Shown here: positions 28,517 to 37,835 of the stretch, in pieces | Layout of the letters: each line of letters begins with the position of its first letter | How positions within the stretch are numbered: the stretch's first letter is position 1 | Assembly: GCA_947259335.1 (NCBI GenBank) | Contig: CAMYMQ010000393.1 | Coordinates: 1 to 45,775, forward strand | Direction: 5' to 3' | DNA: 45,775 nucleotides | DNA from: an uncultured Alphaproteobacteria bacterium | GTDB taxonomy: Bacteria > Pseudomonadota > Alphaproteobacteria > Bin65 | Program-made: the position numbers and the translations under genes | The notes under the pieces: generated by a model | Databases searched by the model: none | Told to the model about the DNA's origin: nothing | The model's input: the letters and a program-made list of their open reading frames with translations, nothing else

Positions 28517-30327
28517 GGTCCTCTCCGTGACTGAGTGTGGTGAGACCTTAGCGAGTCTCGAATCAGGCGAGCCGCCCGCCTTCCGCCACCCCTACCGTCT
28601 GCTGCGTCACAATAGTCGTGCAGAAAGCGTGCTCGGGCATCTGCCATTTCGGCCCAATCGCGCTCGATATCGGAAATAGGACGCGACAGGAAGGCGGTCA
28701 GGCGAGTCTTCCAGTCGGGTTCGCGCGCATCGAAGGTAAACACGGCCTCACGAAAGGCCGGCAATGGCTCTTCGCGTAGCGGCGCCTGTTCCGGATGATT
28801 TAGGAACACAACCGGTTTGCCCGGCGCATAACACCAAGAAAAAGTGCCACTTGCCCGGGCGGTGAAGATAACACTGGCCGCGTTGGCGATGTAGCGCAGG
28901 TCGATACGATTCCTGTATACTTCTATGTTCTTCAGTGCGGCGGCTTCCTCCAACACCGGATCGGGGTCGATATAACGCCCGCCGGGATAGGGCTTATACA
29001 GCACTCGATGCGGCAGTTCATTGAGCAGCTTCAGGATTTCACGCTCCAAGGCGACCTTTTCGTGGTCGGGCGCGCCGAGATTGAGTAACGAGGTATTGCC
29101 GACCAAAAGGCATGTGCTGACATACCAGATCGGCGGCGCATCGCCGCGCCAAGGCCCCTCATTCGCAGTGCGGTAATAATCCTTCGGCATGCCCGCGACG
29201 AGGGGAGCGCCGGTTTTATAGGGATTTTCTTCTTCCTGTCGCGCACTTTCGACATTGAAAAGGACGCTGTAGTCCGCCGCGCAATTCTCCATGAACATCT
29301 GATAGGAGGCGACACGCTGGCATATTTCCCGCGTCATGCCGTGCTGGAATGCGAAATACGGAACCCCAGCCTCCTGACAGACTGCATGCAGCGAAGATGC
29401 GGATGGGGTAGAAAGCGAGTTGGAAAGCACCGCCTTGGGCCGATGACCTCGCAGCTGACCGCGCCAGCCATCGCGATAGGCGTAAAACTGGTCTGCGATG
29501 ACTCGCATTTTACCGAGCATCCAGTCGTCAAGCGGGTCATGCGCGCCAGGTGCGAGCAAAGGATTGAGCCGCTCTGCTATCAGCGGCCGCAGCTTTGATT
29601 CGAGAGCACTCCATTCTGTATCGTCCATAGGTTCGGCGATGATATGTGGCGTGCGCAGACCGCGCAGGCCATAACCTGCTAGGCTCAACCAAAGCGCCGC
29701 TTCCTTTAGCAATTCGTTCTCGCGCAGGACCCAGATGTCACCGCGAGGGCCGCGGACCGGCGCTCGCCGCCAGAAAGAGGCGAGCGCCCGATAAGCGATG
29801 CTTTCGCTGCTGGCATGCCGAACCCGGCTCCAAAAACTGGCATTCGGGGGCGACGCGTCGAAGCGATTAGGCATCGCCGACGCGGGTGCGGTCAGGACCG
29901 TGATATTGGGCTGATCGCGCAGCAATGTCGCAAATGGCGAGGCGAAGCGGGCGTTCAACGCCGGGCTTCCTGCGTCGATGTCGGCGACGACCCCGGGCGT
30001 TTCAAAATGCTGTGGTCGCAGGAGACTGGCCCTGTAGGCGACAGCTTGGTTCGACACTGGCACCCGTGCCAAAGTCAGATCGAGCGGCGCGAAGTCGGTG
30101 TCGCGCAGGGCGTCGTATATATCTCGAGCAAGCTGCAGCGTGGCATCGTGCACCGAACTCATGTGTGCTGCGCCCAGCTTGCCTTCGATCGCGCGCGCGC
30201 TTAGCCTTGCATCTGCGAGCAGTGCTGGCGCTGCCGTTTCGAGCTGAGTCTCTCGCGGCACCCCCTGCGCCCAAGCGTATTCTAATGCCGCGTAGCTGTC
30301 GGCAATGATCCACGCCGGCGAATCCAT
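28513..30327 (-). CDS. Putative GT-B-like surface-carbohydrate biosynthesis protein/glycosyltransferase
   Basis: 604 aa; GVPYFAFQHGMTREICQRV, HRVLYKPYPGGRYIDPDPVLEE, ASVIFTARASGTFSWCYAPGKPVVFLNHPEQ; QHG and YKPYPGG patterns of capsule-type transferases. No family assigned. Confidence 0.55.
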   Translation of the reverse strand: MDSPAWIIADSYAALEYAWAQGVPRETQLETAAPALLADARLSARAIEGKLGAAHMSSVHDATLQLARDIYDALRDTDFAPLDLTLARVPVSNQAVAYRASLLRPQHFETPGVVADIDAGSPALNARFASPFATLLRDQPNITVLTAPASAMPNRFDASPPNASFWSRVRHASSESIAYRALASFWRRAPVRGPRGDIWVLRENELLKEAALWLSLAGYGLRGLRTPHIIAEPMDDTEWSALESKLRPLIAERLNPLLAPGAHDPLDDWMLGKMRVIADQFYAYRDGWRGQLRGHRPKAVLSNSLSTPSASSLHAVCQEAGVPYFAFQHGMTREICQRVASYQMFMENCAADYSVLFNVESARQEEENPYKTGAPLVAGMPKDYYRTANEGPWRGDAPPIWYVSTCLLVGNTSLLNLGAPDHEKVALEREILKLLNELPHRVLYKPYPGGRYIDPDPVLEEAAALKNIEVYRNRIDLRYIANAASVIFTARASGTFSWCYAPGKPVVFLNHPEQAPLREEPLPAFREAVFTFDAREPDWKTRLTAFLSRPISDIERDWAEMADARARFLHDYCDAADGRGGGRRAARLIRDSLRSHHTQSRRGP

Positions 30328-30375
30328 CTAGTTGACTTTGACGTTCAAGCGCGAATCCGATCCAATAATATGGGC

Positions 30376-30921
30376 CTAATATTCAGGAGTGAAGTCGCTT
30401 CGTATAATTCCAAAGACGATACAATCGATGAACCGGCCTTGTTTGAATACATGTTCTTTAAGACGCCCTTCTTCTTTTAGGCCGGAAATTTTCCTATGTA
30501 CTGACAGGCTCGCCTCGTTTTCTGCGGAGACAGTAGTCCACAGGCGATTCAAGCCTAGAGATTCAAAACCGTATTTGAAGAGCTGCGTCCACATGTCTAG
30601 ACCGAATCCCCTGCCGCGAAACTCCGCTGGTCCAATCATCCCGCCATACACACTGTTGCGGTGAATCCAGTCGATCGAAGACAGCCGAGTTGTGCCGATG
30701 AAAGTGTCAGTTTCCTTGTCGCAGACCGCAAAGATCACACAATCAGCCTGCCGCGAGCGTTCAACATAGGCCGCGAGCGCCTCTTTGGTTTGCGGAAGCG
30801 GGCTCAATAGACCGCGGGAAACCTCGTAGTCGTTGATCCAGTCGTGATAGCCACGCTCGATATCTTCTAATTCCATCGGCCGCAGATAAATCTGCTTGCC
30901 CACCACCACCGCGCGTTTCAT
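30376..30921 (-). CDS. GNAT N-acetyltransferase, PseH-like candidate
   Basis: IYLRPMELEDIERGYHDWINDYEVSRGL...GTTRLSSIDWIHRNSVYGGMIGPAEFRGRGFGLDMWTQLFKYGFESLGLNRLWTTVSAENEAS; TAATG-coupled to pseG. Confidence 0.75.
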   Translation of the reverse strand: MKRAVVVGKQIYLRPMELEDIERGYHDWINDYEVSRGLLSPLPQTKEALAAYVERSRQADCVIFAVCDKETDTFIGTTRLSSIDWIHRNSVYGGMIGPAEFRGRGFGLDMWTQLFKYGFESLGLNRLWTTVSAENEASLSVHRKISGLKEEGRLKEHVFKQGRFIDCIVFGIIRSDFTPEY

Positions 30922-31934
30922 TAGATATTTATCCTTTCTTGTTGCTTTTCAGCTTGGCGCGCGGCCAACTGCAGTACATGTGCCGCGACCCGTTGGCTGC
31001 CCCAGCCGTCGATCAGTGCGCGGCCCTCCGAAACAATGCGACGACGAAGGTCTCCGTCGGTCAGGAGTTGCAAAAGACACTCCGACAGGCTCCCCGCCGT
31101 CAATGTCGACGCATCACCACCATCGACCGTGCCGCCACGTCGGACTGCGCCTTCCACGAACAGCCGCTGATTGTCGACGATGGACACCGTGATCGACGGC
31201 ACGCCCGCCGCCATGCGTTCGAGCTGGCTTACACCGCCGGCGCCGACCGCCAGGTCCGCAGCGGCCAGATGGCGCAGCATGTCGGGCGCGTCCAAGATCA
31301 ACTCGGAAGCGGAATCTAGCGCCATAACGGCTGCACGCACGGCCGGTATATGCGGCGAATTCGAGGGGAGCACGACCGTTACCGCGAGTGGCGCGCGGAG
31401 CGCGGCGACGGCCTCGACGGCGCGGGCGGTGATGTTGTCCGGGTCGAGCCGGCCGAAGCTGATCAGAATCCGTTTGACCGGCGCGGTACGGTCGCGCTCC
31501 GGCAAGGCGGCGAAGCGAGGGTCGACCAGGGCGTAGGCAGGCCCCAGCAATGCCGGAACGCCGTTGACTGCGTCCCCGTCCAGGTGCGGCGCGCCATTGA
31601 TCACGAGGGCGGTGCCGGCAGGCGGATCCAGGAAATCGTCGATCACAGCCATCGGCGGCGACACCCGGCACCAATGCGCCGTCTCCTCGCGAAGGATGTC
31701 GTAGCCGTCTAGGACGCAGCCGGCCCAGGGGCCAACTCCCTCGGCACCGACCGTTCGGCAGTCAAAGCCCTGGCGCTCCAGAGCGGCCCGGGCAGCCTCT
31801 GTCCCCTCGTCCAATACCAGGGCGACGCCGGCACCAGCCTCGCGCAACGCGGCCGCCAGCACCCGGCAGCGAGCCAGATGGCCGCCACCGTGGCGCGGAT
31901 GGGATGCGACCCGGATCAACCAGGGAGCGCTCAT
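30921..31934 (-). CDS. pseG: PseG-like UDP-2,4-diacetamido-2,4,6-trideoxy-L-altropyranose hydrolase
   Basis: RVASHPRHGGGHLARCRVLAAALREAGAGVALVLDEG...ILISFGRLDPDNITARAVEAV...LAVGAGGVSQLERMAAGVPSITV. Confidence 0.87.
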   Translation of the reverse strand: MSAPWLIRVASHPRHGGGHLARCRVLAAALREAGAGVALVLDEGTEAARAALERQGFDCRTVGAEGVGPWAGCVLDGYDILREETAHWCRVSPPMAVIDDFLDPPAGTALVINGAPHLDGDAVNGVPALLGPAYALVDPRFAALPERDRTAPVKRILISFGRLDPDNITARAVEAVAALRAPLAVTVVLPSNSPHIPAVRAAVMALDSASELILDAPDMLRHLAAADLAVGAGGVSQLERMAAGVPSITVSIVDNQRLFVEGAVRRGGTVDGGDASTLTAGSLSECLLQLLTDGDLRRRIVSEGRALIDGWGSQRVAAHVLQLAARQAEKQQERINI

Positions 31935-33115
31935 CGTCCGCTGACAACCGTTTCGAGCGCCGCGACCACCCGATCCACATCCTCGTCGGCCATCGCGGGG
32001 AACAGTGGCAGGCTCAATGCACGATCGTACCAGGCGTCGGCACCCGGCAGGTCGAGCGCGCCATAGCGCTTCCGATAATAAGGCTGACGGTGCAGCGGCA
32101 AGTAGTGCACCTGGGAGCCAATTCCGCGCGCGCGCAACGCCGCCATCACTGCCGCCCGGTCAAGGCCCAGCATGGGAAAGTCGACAAGCGCGACGTAGAG
32201 ATGCCAACCCGGCCGACCCGGAACACGGCTGCTAGGGCGGATCGCCGGAGCGAGTGACTCCAGCAACCGGTCATATCGCTCAACGAGCGCGGTGCGGCGA
32301 GCGACGAACTCACCCAGCTTGGAGAGCTGGCTCCGGCCCAAAGCGGCGTGAATGTCCGATAGGCGGTAATTGAAACCGGGTTCAGACATCTCATAATACC
32401 AGGAATTGGGATGTCCGGCAGAATCAAGAGCCTCAACGGGCACGCGAAAGTCGGACCGGACGATCCCGTGGTTGCGCAGTAGTCGAAGCTTCGTGGCTAT
32501 ACCGTCGTCATTGGTGGTGACGACACCTCCCTCGCCCGCGGTGATGGTCTTGACCGGATGCAGTGAAAAAGTCGCCATCGCCCCGATCTTACAGCTTCCG
32601 ACGCGGCGTCCAGCCTGGTCCTGGCCGCCAATGGCATGGCAAGCATCCTCAACCATGAGCGCTCCGGCGGCGGCAGCCATCTCGCCGAGCGCGTCGATGT
32701 CCGCGCACTGACCCGCCAGGTGCACCGGGAATACGGCACGAACCGTCCCGTTAGTACGTTCGAGCGCGGCCGCAAGCGTGTCGGGCGTCATAAGGCCGGT
32801 TTTGGGATCGACGTCGGCGAAGACCACCTCCGCGCCGACGTATCGGGGGGCGTTTGCCGTTGCCAGAAAAGTGACAGCGGGAACGACCACCGAGTCATCC
32901 GGCCCGAGCCCCAGAGCTAGGGCGGCAAGATGCAAGGCGGCGGTCCCGTTTGCGCAGGCGACAGCGTGGGCCGCATCGGTCGCGGCGGCGAAGTCCGCCT
33001 CAAATTCTTCGATCGCTGGCCCCGTCGTCAGCCAGTCGCCGCGCAGGACGTCGACAACGGCCGCGATATCGGCCTCGTCTATCGTTTGCCGTCCGTATGG
33101 AAGGAACGCCGTCAT
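31931..33115 (-). CDS. pseC: PseC-like UDP-4-amino-4,6-dideoxy-AltNAc aminotransferase
   Basis: LPYGRQTIDEADIAAVVDVLRGDWLTTGPAIEEFE...VVPAVTFLATANAPRYVGAEVVFADVDPKTGLM...VEDACHAIGG...TFSLHPVKTITAGEGGVVTTND. ATG at 33115. Confidence 0.9.
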   Translation of the reverse strand: MTAFLPYGRQTIDEADIAAVVDVLRGDWLTTGPAIEEFEADFAAATDAAHAVACANGTAALHLAALALGLGPDDSVVVPAVTFLATANAPRYVGAEVVFADVDPKTGLMTPDTLAAALERTNGTVRAVFPVHLAGQCADIDALGEMAAAAGALMVEDACHAIGGQDQAGRRVGSCKIGAMATFSLHPVKTITAGEGGVVTTNDDGIATKLRLLRNHGIVRSDFRVPVEALDSAGHPNSWYYEMSEPGFNYRLSDIHAALGRSQLSKLGEFVARRTALVERYDRLLESLAPAIRPSSRVPGRPGWHLYVALVDFPMLGLDRAAVMAALRARGIGSQVHYLPLHRQPYYRKRYGALDLPGADAWYDRALSLPLFPAMADEDVDRVVAALETVVSGR

Positions 33116-33126
33116 CGTGACACCGG

Positions 33127-34152
33127 TCAGACCAGCCCGATGTCGCGCATCATGTCCATCAGCGCCGGCTCGTCCAGCCACTCGTCGTTGCGGTTGCTGG
33201 CATAGTCAAAATCGGCGGCGACCTTGGACGCGCCGTTTCCGATTAGATGCTCGTTCGACCAAAAGGCAAAGGCAGGCTCGATGATGTAACGGTCTTCGAT
33301 CTCAAGGGTCGTCCGGGCGTCGTCGAGCGTGATCATCAACTCGTGCAGCTTCTCGCCGGGACGGATGCCGACGACGTCGTGCGGTAGTCCAGGCGCTACC
33401 GCGAGCGCGACGTCAACGATCCGCATACTCGGAATTTTGGGGACGAAGATCTCGCCGCCCGTCATTAACGCGAGAGACGACAGCACAAAATTGACGCCCT
33501 GTTTTAACGTGATCCAAAAGCGCGTCATGTCGGGATGTGTGATCGGCAGCGATGTCGCGCCGTCGCGGACCAAATGCTGGAAGAAAGGAACAACGCTGCC
33601 GCGCGATCCCAGGACGTTGCCGTACCGGACCACTGCGAAGCGCGTGTCCTGGCGCCCCGAAAGGTTGTTTGCCGCAACGAATATCTTATCGGCGGCCAGC
33701 TTGCTGGCGCCGTACAAGTTGACCGGGCTCGCCGCCTTGTCGGTAGATAGCGCGATCACCCGCCGGACCCCGGTTCGTAGGGCGGCGGTGACGACATTTT
33801 CCGCTCCGTGGATATTCGTCTTGACGCACTCAAAGGGGTTATATTCCGCGGCAGGCACATGCTTCAGCGCTGCCGCATGTATTACTACGTCGACCTCGCG
33901 CATCGCTAGTTCCAGCCGGTCGACATCTCGCACATCTCCGATAAAGAATCGAACCCTATTGCGATACTCCTCTGAAACGTCCTGCTCCATCTCGTATTGT
34001 TTGAGCTCGTCCCGCGAGAAGACCACAACGCGCCGAGGCGCATGATGCTCGAGGACGTGCCGGATGAAGGCTTTGCCGAAGGATCCCGTTCCTCCGGTTA
34101 CTAGGATGTTGGCGCCCTTGAGGTCGGGCGTGGGATCTAGGAAACTTCGCAT
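33127..34152 (-). CDS. pseB: PseB UDP-GlcNAc 4,6-dehydratase (inverting)
   Basis: ILVTGGTGSFGKAFIRHVLEHHAPRRVVVFSRDELKQYEMEQ...RFFIGDVRDVDRLELAMREVDVVIHAAALKHVPAAEYNPFECVKTNIHGAENV...STDKAASPVNLYGASKLAADK. Confidence 0.95.
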   Translation of the reverse strand: MRSFLDPTPDLKGANILVTGGTGSFGKAFIRHVLEHHAPRRVVVFSRDELKQYEMEQDVSEEYRNRVRFFIGDVRDVDRLELAMREVDVVIHAAALKHVPAAEYNPFECVKTNIHGAENVVTAALRTGVRRVIALSTDKAASPVNLYGASKLAADKIFVAANNLSGRQDTRFAVVRYGNVLGSRGSVVPFFQHLVRDGATSLPITHPDMTRFWITLKQGVNFVLSSLALMTGGEIFVPKIPSMRIVDVALAVAPGLPHDVVGIRPGEKLHELMITLDDARTTLEIEDRYIIEPAFAFWSNEHLIGNGASKVAADFDYASNRNDEWLDEPALMDMMRDIGLV

Positions 34153-34180
34153 CGATATCCGTTGTTTGGCGACGTGAAAG

Positions 34181-36019
34181 TCAGGTGCCCCGGACCAATT
34201 GGGCCGCGACGTTGAGGGGTGTGCGTGCGCCGCCTTGCTTGGCGAAAGCGTCGGCGTACCAGCCGCCGACGCGCAGCAGTTGATCGTGGGTTCCTTCGCC
34301 CATCACGCGACCGTTCTGCATGACCACAATCTTGTCGGCCATCGTCACCGTCGACAGTCGGTGCGCTATTACTATCACGGTCGTATTCGTCTCCGCACGG
34401 ATACGGGCAAGCGCGTCCCGCAGCAGAGCCTCGGAATCGGCATCGAGGCTGCTGGTCGGTTCGTCAAGCAAAAGGATGGGCGCACGCCGCACTAAGGCAC
34501 GCGCCAGGTCTAGGCGCTGTCGCTGTCCGCCAGAAAGGTGGCATCCCGCATCACCGGCAAGGGTGTCATAGCCCTCCGGCAGCGCCTCGATGAAGGGCGC
34601 CGCGTTGGCCAACTCGGCCGCTTGGCGCACATCTTCCCGAGTGGCAGTCGGCCTGCCGTAGCGGATGTGATCGATCAGGGGAACATTGAACACTTGGGGC
34701 GTCTGAGGCGCATAGGCGATGCCCGAGCGCAGACTGTCCAGGTCGAACGCCTCGATATCGGTGCCATCGATCAGGATTTGGCCGGATTTTGGACGGCGCA
34801 ATCGGGGGATCATGTCGAACAGGGTGGACTTCCCCGCCCCCGAGGGTCCCACCAGCGCGGTCATCCGGCCAGCCTCGAACACGGTGGACACCGCTTCCAG
34901 CGCCGGGACCGCCGAGCGGTCCGCATAAGAAAAGGTGACCGCGTCGAAGGTGATTCCGTCGCGTACGCCTTCGAACGTTTTCGTACCTGTGCCGCGTTCC
35001 CGAGCTTCGGCCATTTCCGCCATGCGGTCGGCCACAGCATGGAAGGAGGCCTCGGTTCCACGCTTCGACTGGCGGGTACGGGCCGCCTCTTTCAAGACAG
35101 GGAGCAAACGCATGATCAGGACAAGAAACAAGCCGATGAACTCGAGCTGGAGCTGGAACACCGCGACGCTGACATAGATAAACACGAGCGCGGCGCCGAT
35201 GACGATCGGCTCGACGATAATCTCCAGATTGGCGAGCAGATTGAAGATGCGGACCATCCGGTTGCGCTGGCGCTCGGTAAGCGTCACCATCTGATTGATT
35301 TCCGCCGCTTCGCTGCCGGCCAGCCGGATAAGCCGCGCGTGCTTGAGACGCTCCACGAGAAAGGTGGACATGTTCTGGTTCGCCTCGACGATCTCGCGGC
35401 TGACCAGCTCGGTCTTACGGAGCTGCCCGCGCATCGCAAAGACGGCGACGGCGAATATTGTCAAGGCGATCAGGGTGAGCTGGGCCGAGATGCCGACCAG
35501 CACGACAAGGTAGGATAAGAAAATGATGCCAACGCCGATCAGCGCGATCGCACTGAAGATGTAGTTAGCCGCTCGGGAGAGTTCGGTGGTCAGATCATTG
35601 ACCACCTGCCCGGCGCCATAGCGGTCCTGATAATTGACGTCTGACCGGATGTAGGCGGCGAACCCCTGGGCACGGGTTCGAGCCATGACGCCTTCCCTGA
35701 CCCGAGCCTGATATCGCAACCGCGCAAAAACAAACCCCTGACGGAGCAACAGCGCCACCATGCTGGTCGCCAAAAGCCAACCGAGCGACACCGTAAGGCT
35801 AATGGCGGCATAGGCATCGACCAGGTACTGCCACCAACGATAGTCTACTACTAGCTTCGCCACATCGCCGCCGGCTTGGATGAACTGCACCACCGGCACG
35901 AGGGCAGCCAGCCCCGCCAGTTCCATCGCCGTACTGGCCAGTTGGAAGAACAACAGCGTTACAATGGCAATCGCCGGCATCTCGAGTCGGCCGGCTTCGC
36001 GGAAAACTCTGCGGATCAT
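34181..36019 (-). CDS. ABC transporter, fused TMD-ATPase (MsbA/PglK type)
   Basis: ALVGPSGAGKSTLFDMIPRL (Walker A), HLSGGQRQRLDLARALVRRAPILLLDEPTSSLD (signature plus Walker B), N-terminal membrane segments. Confidence 0.9.
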   Translation of the reverse strand: MIRRVFREAGRLEMPAIAIVTLLFFQLASTAMELAGLAALVPVVQFIQAGGDVAKLVVDYRWWQYLVDAYAAISLTVSLGWLLATSMVALLLRQGFVFARLRYQARVREGVMARTRAQGFAAYIRSDVNYQDRYGAGQVVNDLTTELSRAANYIFSAIALIGVGIIFLSYLVVLVGISAQLTLIALTIFAVAVFAMRGQLRKTELVSREIVEANQNMSTFLVERLKHARLIRLAGSEAAEINQMVTLTERQRNRMVRIFNLLANLEIIVEPIVIGAALVFIYVSVAVFQLQLEFIGLFLVLIMRLLPVLKEAARTRQSKRGTEASFHAVADRMAEMAEARERGTGTKTFEGVRDGITFDAVTFSYADRSAVPALEAVSTVFEAGRMTALVGPSGAGKSTLFDMIPRLRRPKSGQILIDGTDIEAFDLDSLRSGIAYAPQTPQVFNVPLIDHIRYGRPTATREDVRQAAELANAAPFIEALPEGYDTLAGDAGCHLSGGQRQRLDLARALVRRAPILLLDEPTSSLDADSEALLRDALARIRAETNTTVIVIAHRLSTVTMADKIVVMQNGRVMGEGTHDQLLRVGGWYADAFAKQGGARTPLNVAAQLVRGT

Positions 36020-37104
36020 TCCGCTCTGCCTGCCTTCGTCGTGTACGGCTCGGCAGAATCGGAGGCAGAATGCATCCGATCGGCGGCCTCGAGATCGTCT
36101 GGCTGGCCAACATCGGTCCAGTATTCGTGAATTGGGAACAGTCCGATCTTGAGACCAATCCGCCGACCGAGGGTGAGCAGCTCAGGCATATCCATCGGCT
36201 GGTTTGGTGGAACCAATGCTGCGAACTCCGCCCCCAAATAGTACACGCCTGCAGCAATAAAGTTGCTGATGCGGGGCTTTTCTTCGATTGATTCTAATAA
36301 TCCGTCTTCGTCAAATCGGACGACGCCAAATGGTACCTCGATATCGTAGCGCGCCACGCCGACTGCGGCGTCCAGTCCGTGACGTAATTTGAACTCCCGC
36401 ATTGCCGCGAAGTCGACATGTGTTAGTACGTCGCCGTTGACGACCAAGATTTGTCCCGCGATTTGGCCATCGAGCCGGCTTAGTGCACCTGCGGTTCCTA
36501 GCGGCTTGTCTTCTTCTATAAAGTCGATATTGGCTCGATTAGGACGCCTCTTGACGTACTCGCGGATCTGATCGGCCAGATAGTGGACAGACACGTGAAC
36601 TTGATTGACGCCAGCATCCTCCAACGCCGTCAGAACGTGGTCGAGCAAGGGGCGGTCGCCAACCGAAAGCATCGGCTTTGGTGTAGATTGGGTACGTTCG
36701 CCTAGCCTCCGTCCGAACCCTCCAGCCATGACCAAGGCCTGACCGATGTCGGAGTTGGCCGAATCCCGAACTAGGACCTCCCGGACACGACCATCCTCGT
36801 CAAGCAGAGGGAGAAAAGGTCGGCTACTGCCCAGGTTGGCGAGTCGCCGATGATTCTCCTCGACCTGCCCTACCTTCCCGACGGTTGGCTGCCTCTGCAT
36901 ACAGAATTCTGCGGTCTCATCTAGACTTACCCCGTGAAGCATGGCGCGCCTGATGTCGCCGTCGGTGACGGTGCCAAGCAGCCGGCCCGCAGCGTCAACG
37001 ATCATCTGGAATAGTTCGGGCGACGCATCAATCCGAGCGAGTACTTCCCGAACCGTCGTGCCGGGTCCGCAGGCATAGGAGGAAAAATCGCGGATCGACC
37101 TCAA
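36016..37104 (-). CDS. ptmE: CBS-domain nucleotidyltransferase, PtmE-like (GlcN-1-P guanylyltransferase candidate)
   Basis: N-terminal CBS-like regions (MIVDAAGRLLGTVTDGDIRRAML), then ALVMAGGFGRRLGERTQSTPKPMLSVGDRPLLDHVL. TTG start overlapping the legF stop (TTGA). Confidence 0.8.
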   Translation of the reverse strand: MRSIRDFSSYACGPGTTVREVLARIDASPELFQMIVDAAGRLLGTVTDGDIRRAMLHGVSLDETAEFCMQRQPTVGKVGQVEENHRRLANLGSSRPFLPLLDEDGRVREVLVRDSANSDIGQALVMAGGFGRRLGERTQSTPKPMLSVGDRPLLDHVLTALEDAGVNQVHVSVHYLADQIREYVKRRPNRANIDFIEEDKPLGTAGALSRLDGQIAGQILVVNGDVLTHVDFAAMREFKLRHGLDAAVGVARYDIEVPFGVVRFDEDGLLESIEEKPRISNFIAAGVYYLGAEFAALVPPNQPMDMPELLTLGRRIGLKIGLFPIHEYWTDVGQPDDLEAADRMHSASDSAEPYTTKAGRAE

Positions 37105-37829
37105 GACAGAGCAACCTCGGCCACGGGTTTTGGGGCAAAATTTTGCTGTTCAGCCGGCAGTCCAGCGGCCAGTACAGCTTCGGCAACAGCCCAGTCGGCG
37201 GGCGTGTCGATATCGATGGAACGTGCCCCCTCAAGGACCAGCGGATAAATTGCGCCAGCATAGAGAGTTCGGTCACGGCGCAATGCGGATGTGCGGCAAA
37301 GGTATAGGGCGCCGTTCGGTAAATAGACCGGGGCCCGCCTGTCATCGGAAAGAGCAGTGGCAACAGCTTCAGGCCCCGCGACGTAGAGCCGGGCGGCAGG
37401 AATATGACTTTCCGTCATTGCGATTACGCTGTCGATATCGGCGCGCTCAGCAAGCAGCGCGACGGCCGCCGCGAGGCACGCCCCCCCGCGAAAGGGCGAG
37501 GTCGGCTGTAGCAACATCGTCGTGTCGGGATCGGCGCCATACTCGCTCTGATACCAATCGAGTGTGTGCAACGCAGCAGCGACGGTCGTCGCCCGGTCGT
37601 CCGCAAGCTCGGCGGGGCGCCGGAACGGCACCTGCCAACCGAGCCGTTTCCCCTCCGCCGCAATGGCGTCGTCCTCGGTGGTCAAAAGCACCGGGGCCAC
37701 CAGCCCCGATCTCTTGATGGCGTCAGCGGTGTGGGCCAGCAGCGACCGGTCGCCAAGACGCTTGAGGTTCTTGCCCGGAAGCCGCTTAGAGCCACCACGC
37801 GCCGGCACAATAATGAGGCATGCGGTCAA
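37101..37829 (-). CDS. legF: Acylneuraminate/CMP-legionaminate cytidylyltransferase
   Basis: IIVPARGGSKRLPGKNLKRLGDRSLLAHTADAIKRSG...LLQPTSPFRGG...SIDIDTPADWAVAE. Confidence 0.85.
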   Translation of the reverse strand: MTACLIIVPARGGSKRLPGKNLKRLGDRSLLAHTADAIKRSGLVAPVLLTTEDDAIAAEGKRLGWQVPFRRPAELADDRATTVAAALHTLDWYQSEYGADPDTTMLLQPTSPFRGGACLAAAVALLAERADIDSVIAMTESHIPAARLYVAGPEAVATALSDDRRAPVYLPNGALYLCRTSALRRDRTLYAGAIYPLVLEGARSIDIDTPADWAVAEAVLAAGLPAEQQNFAPKPVAEVALS

Positions 37830-37835
37830 AGCCAG

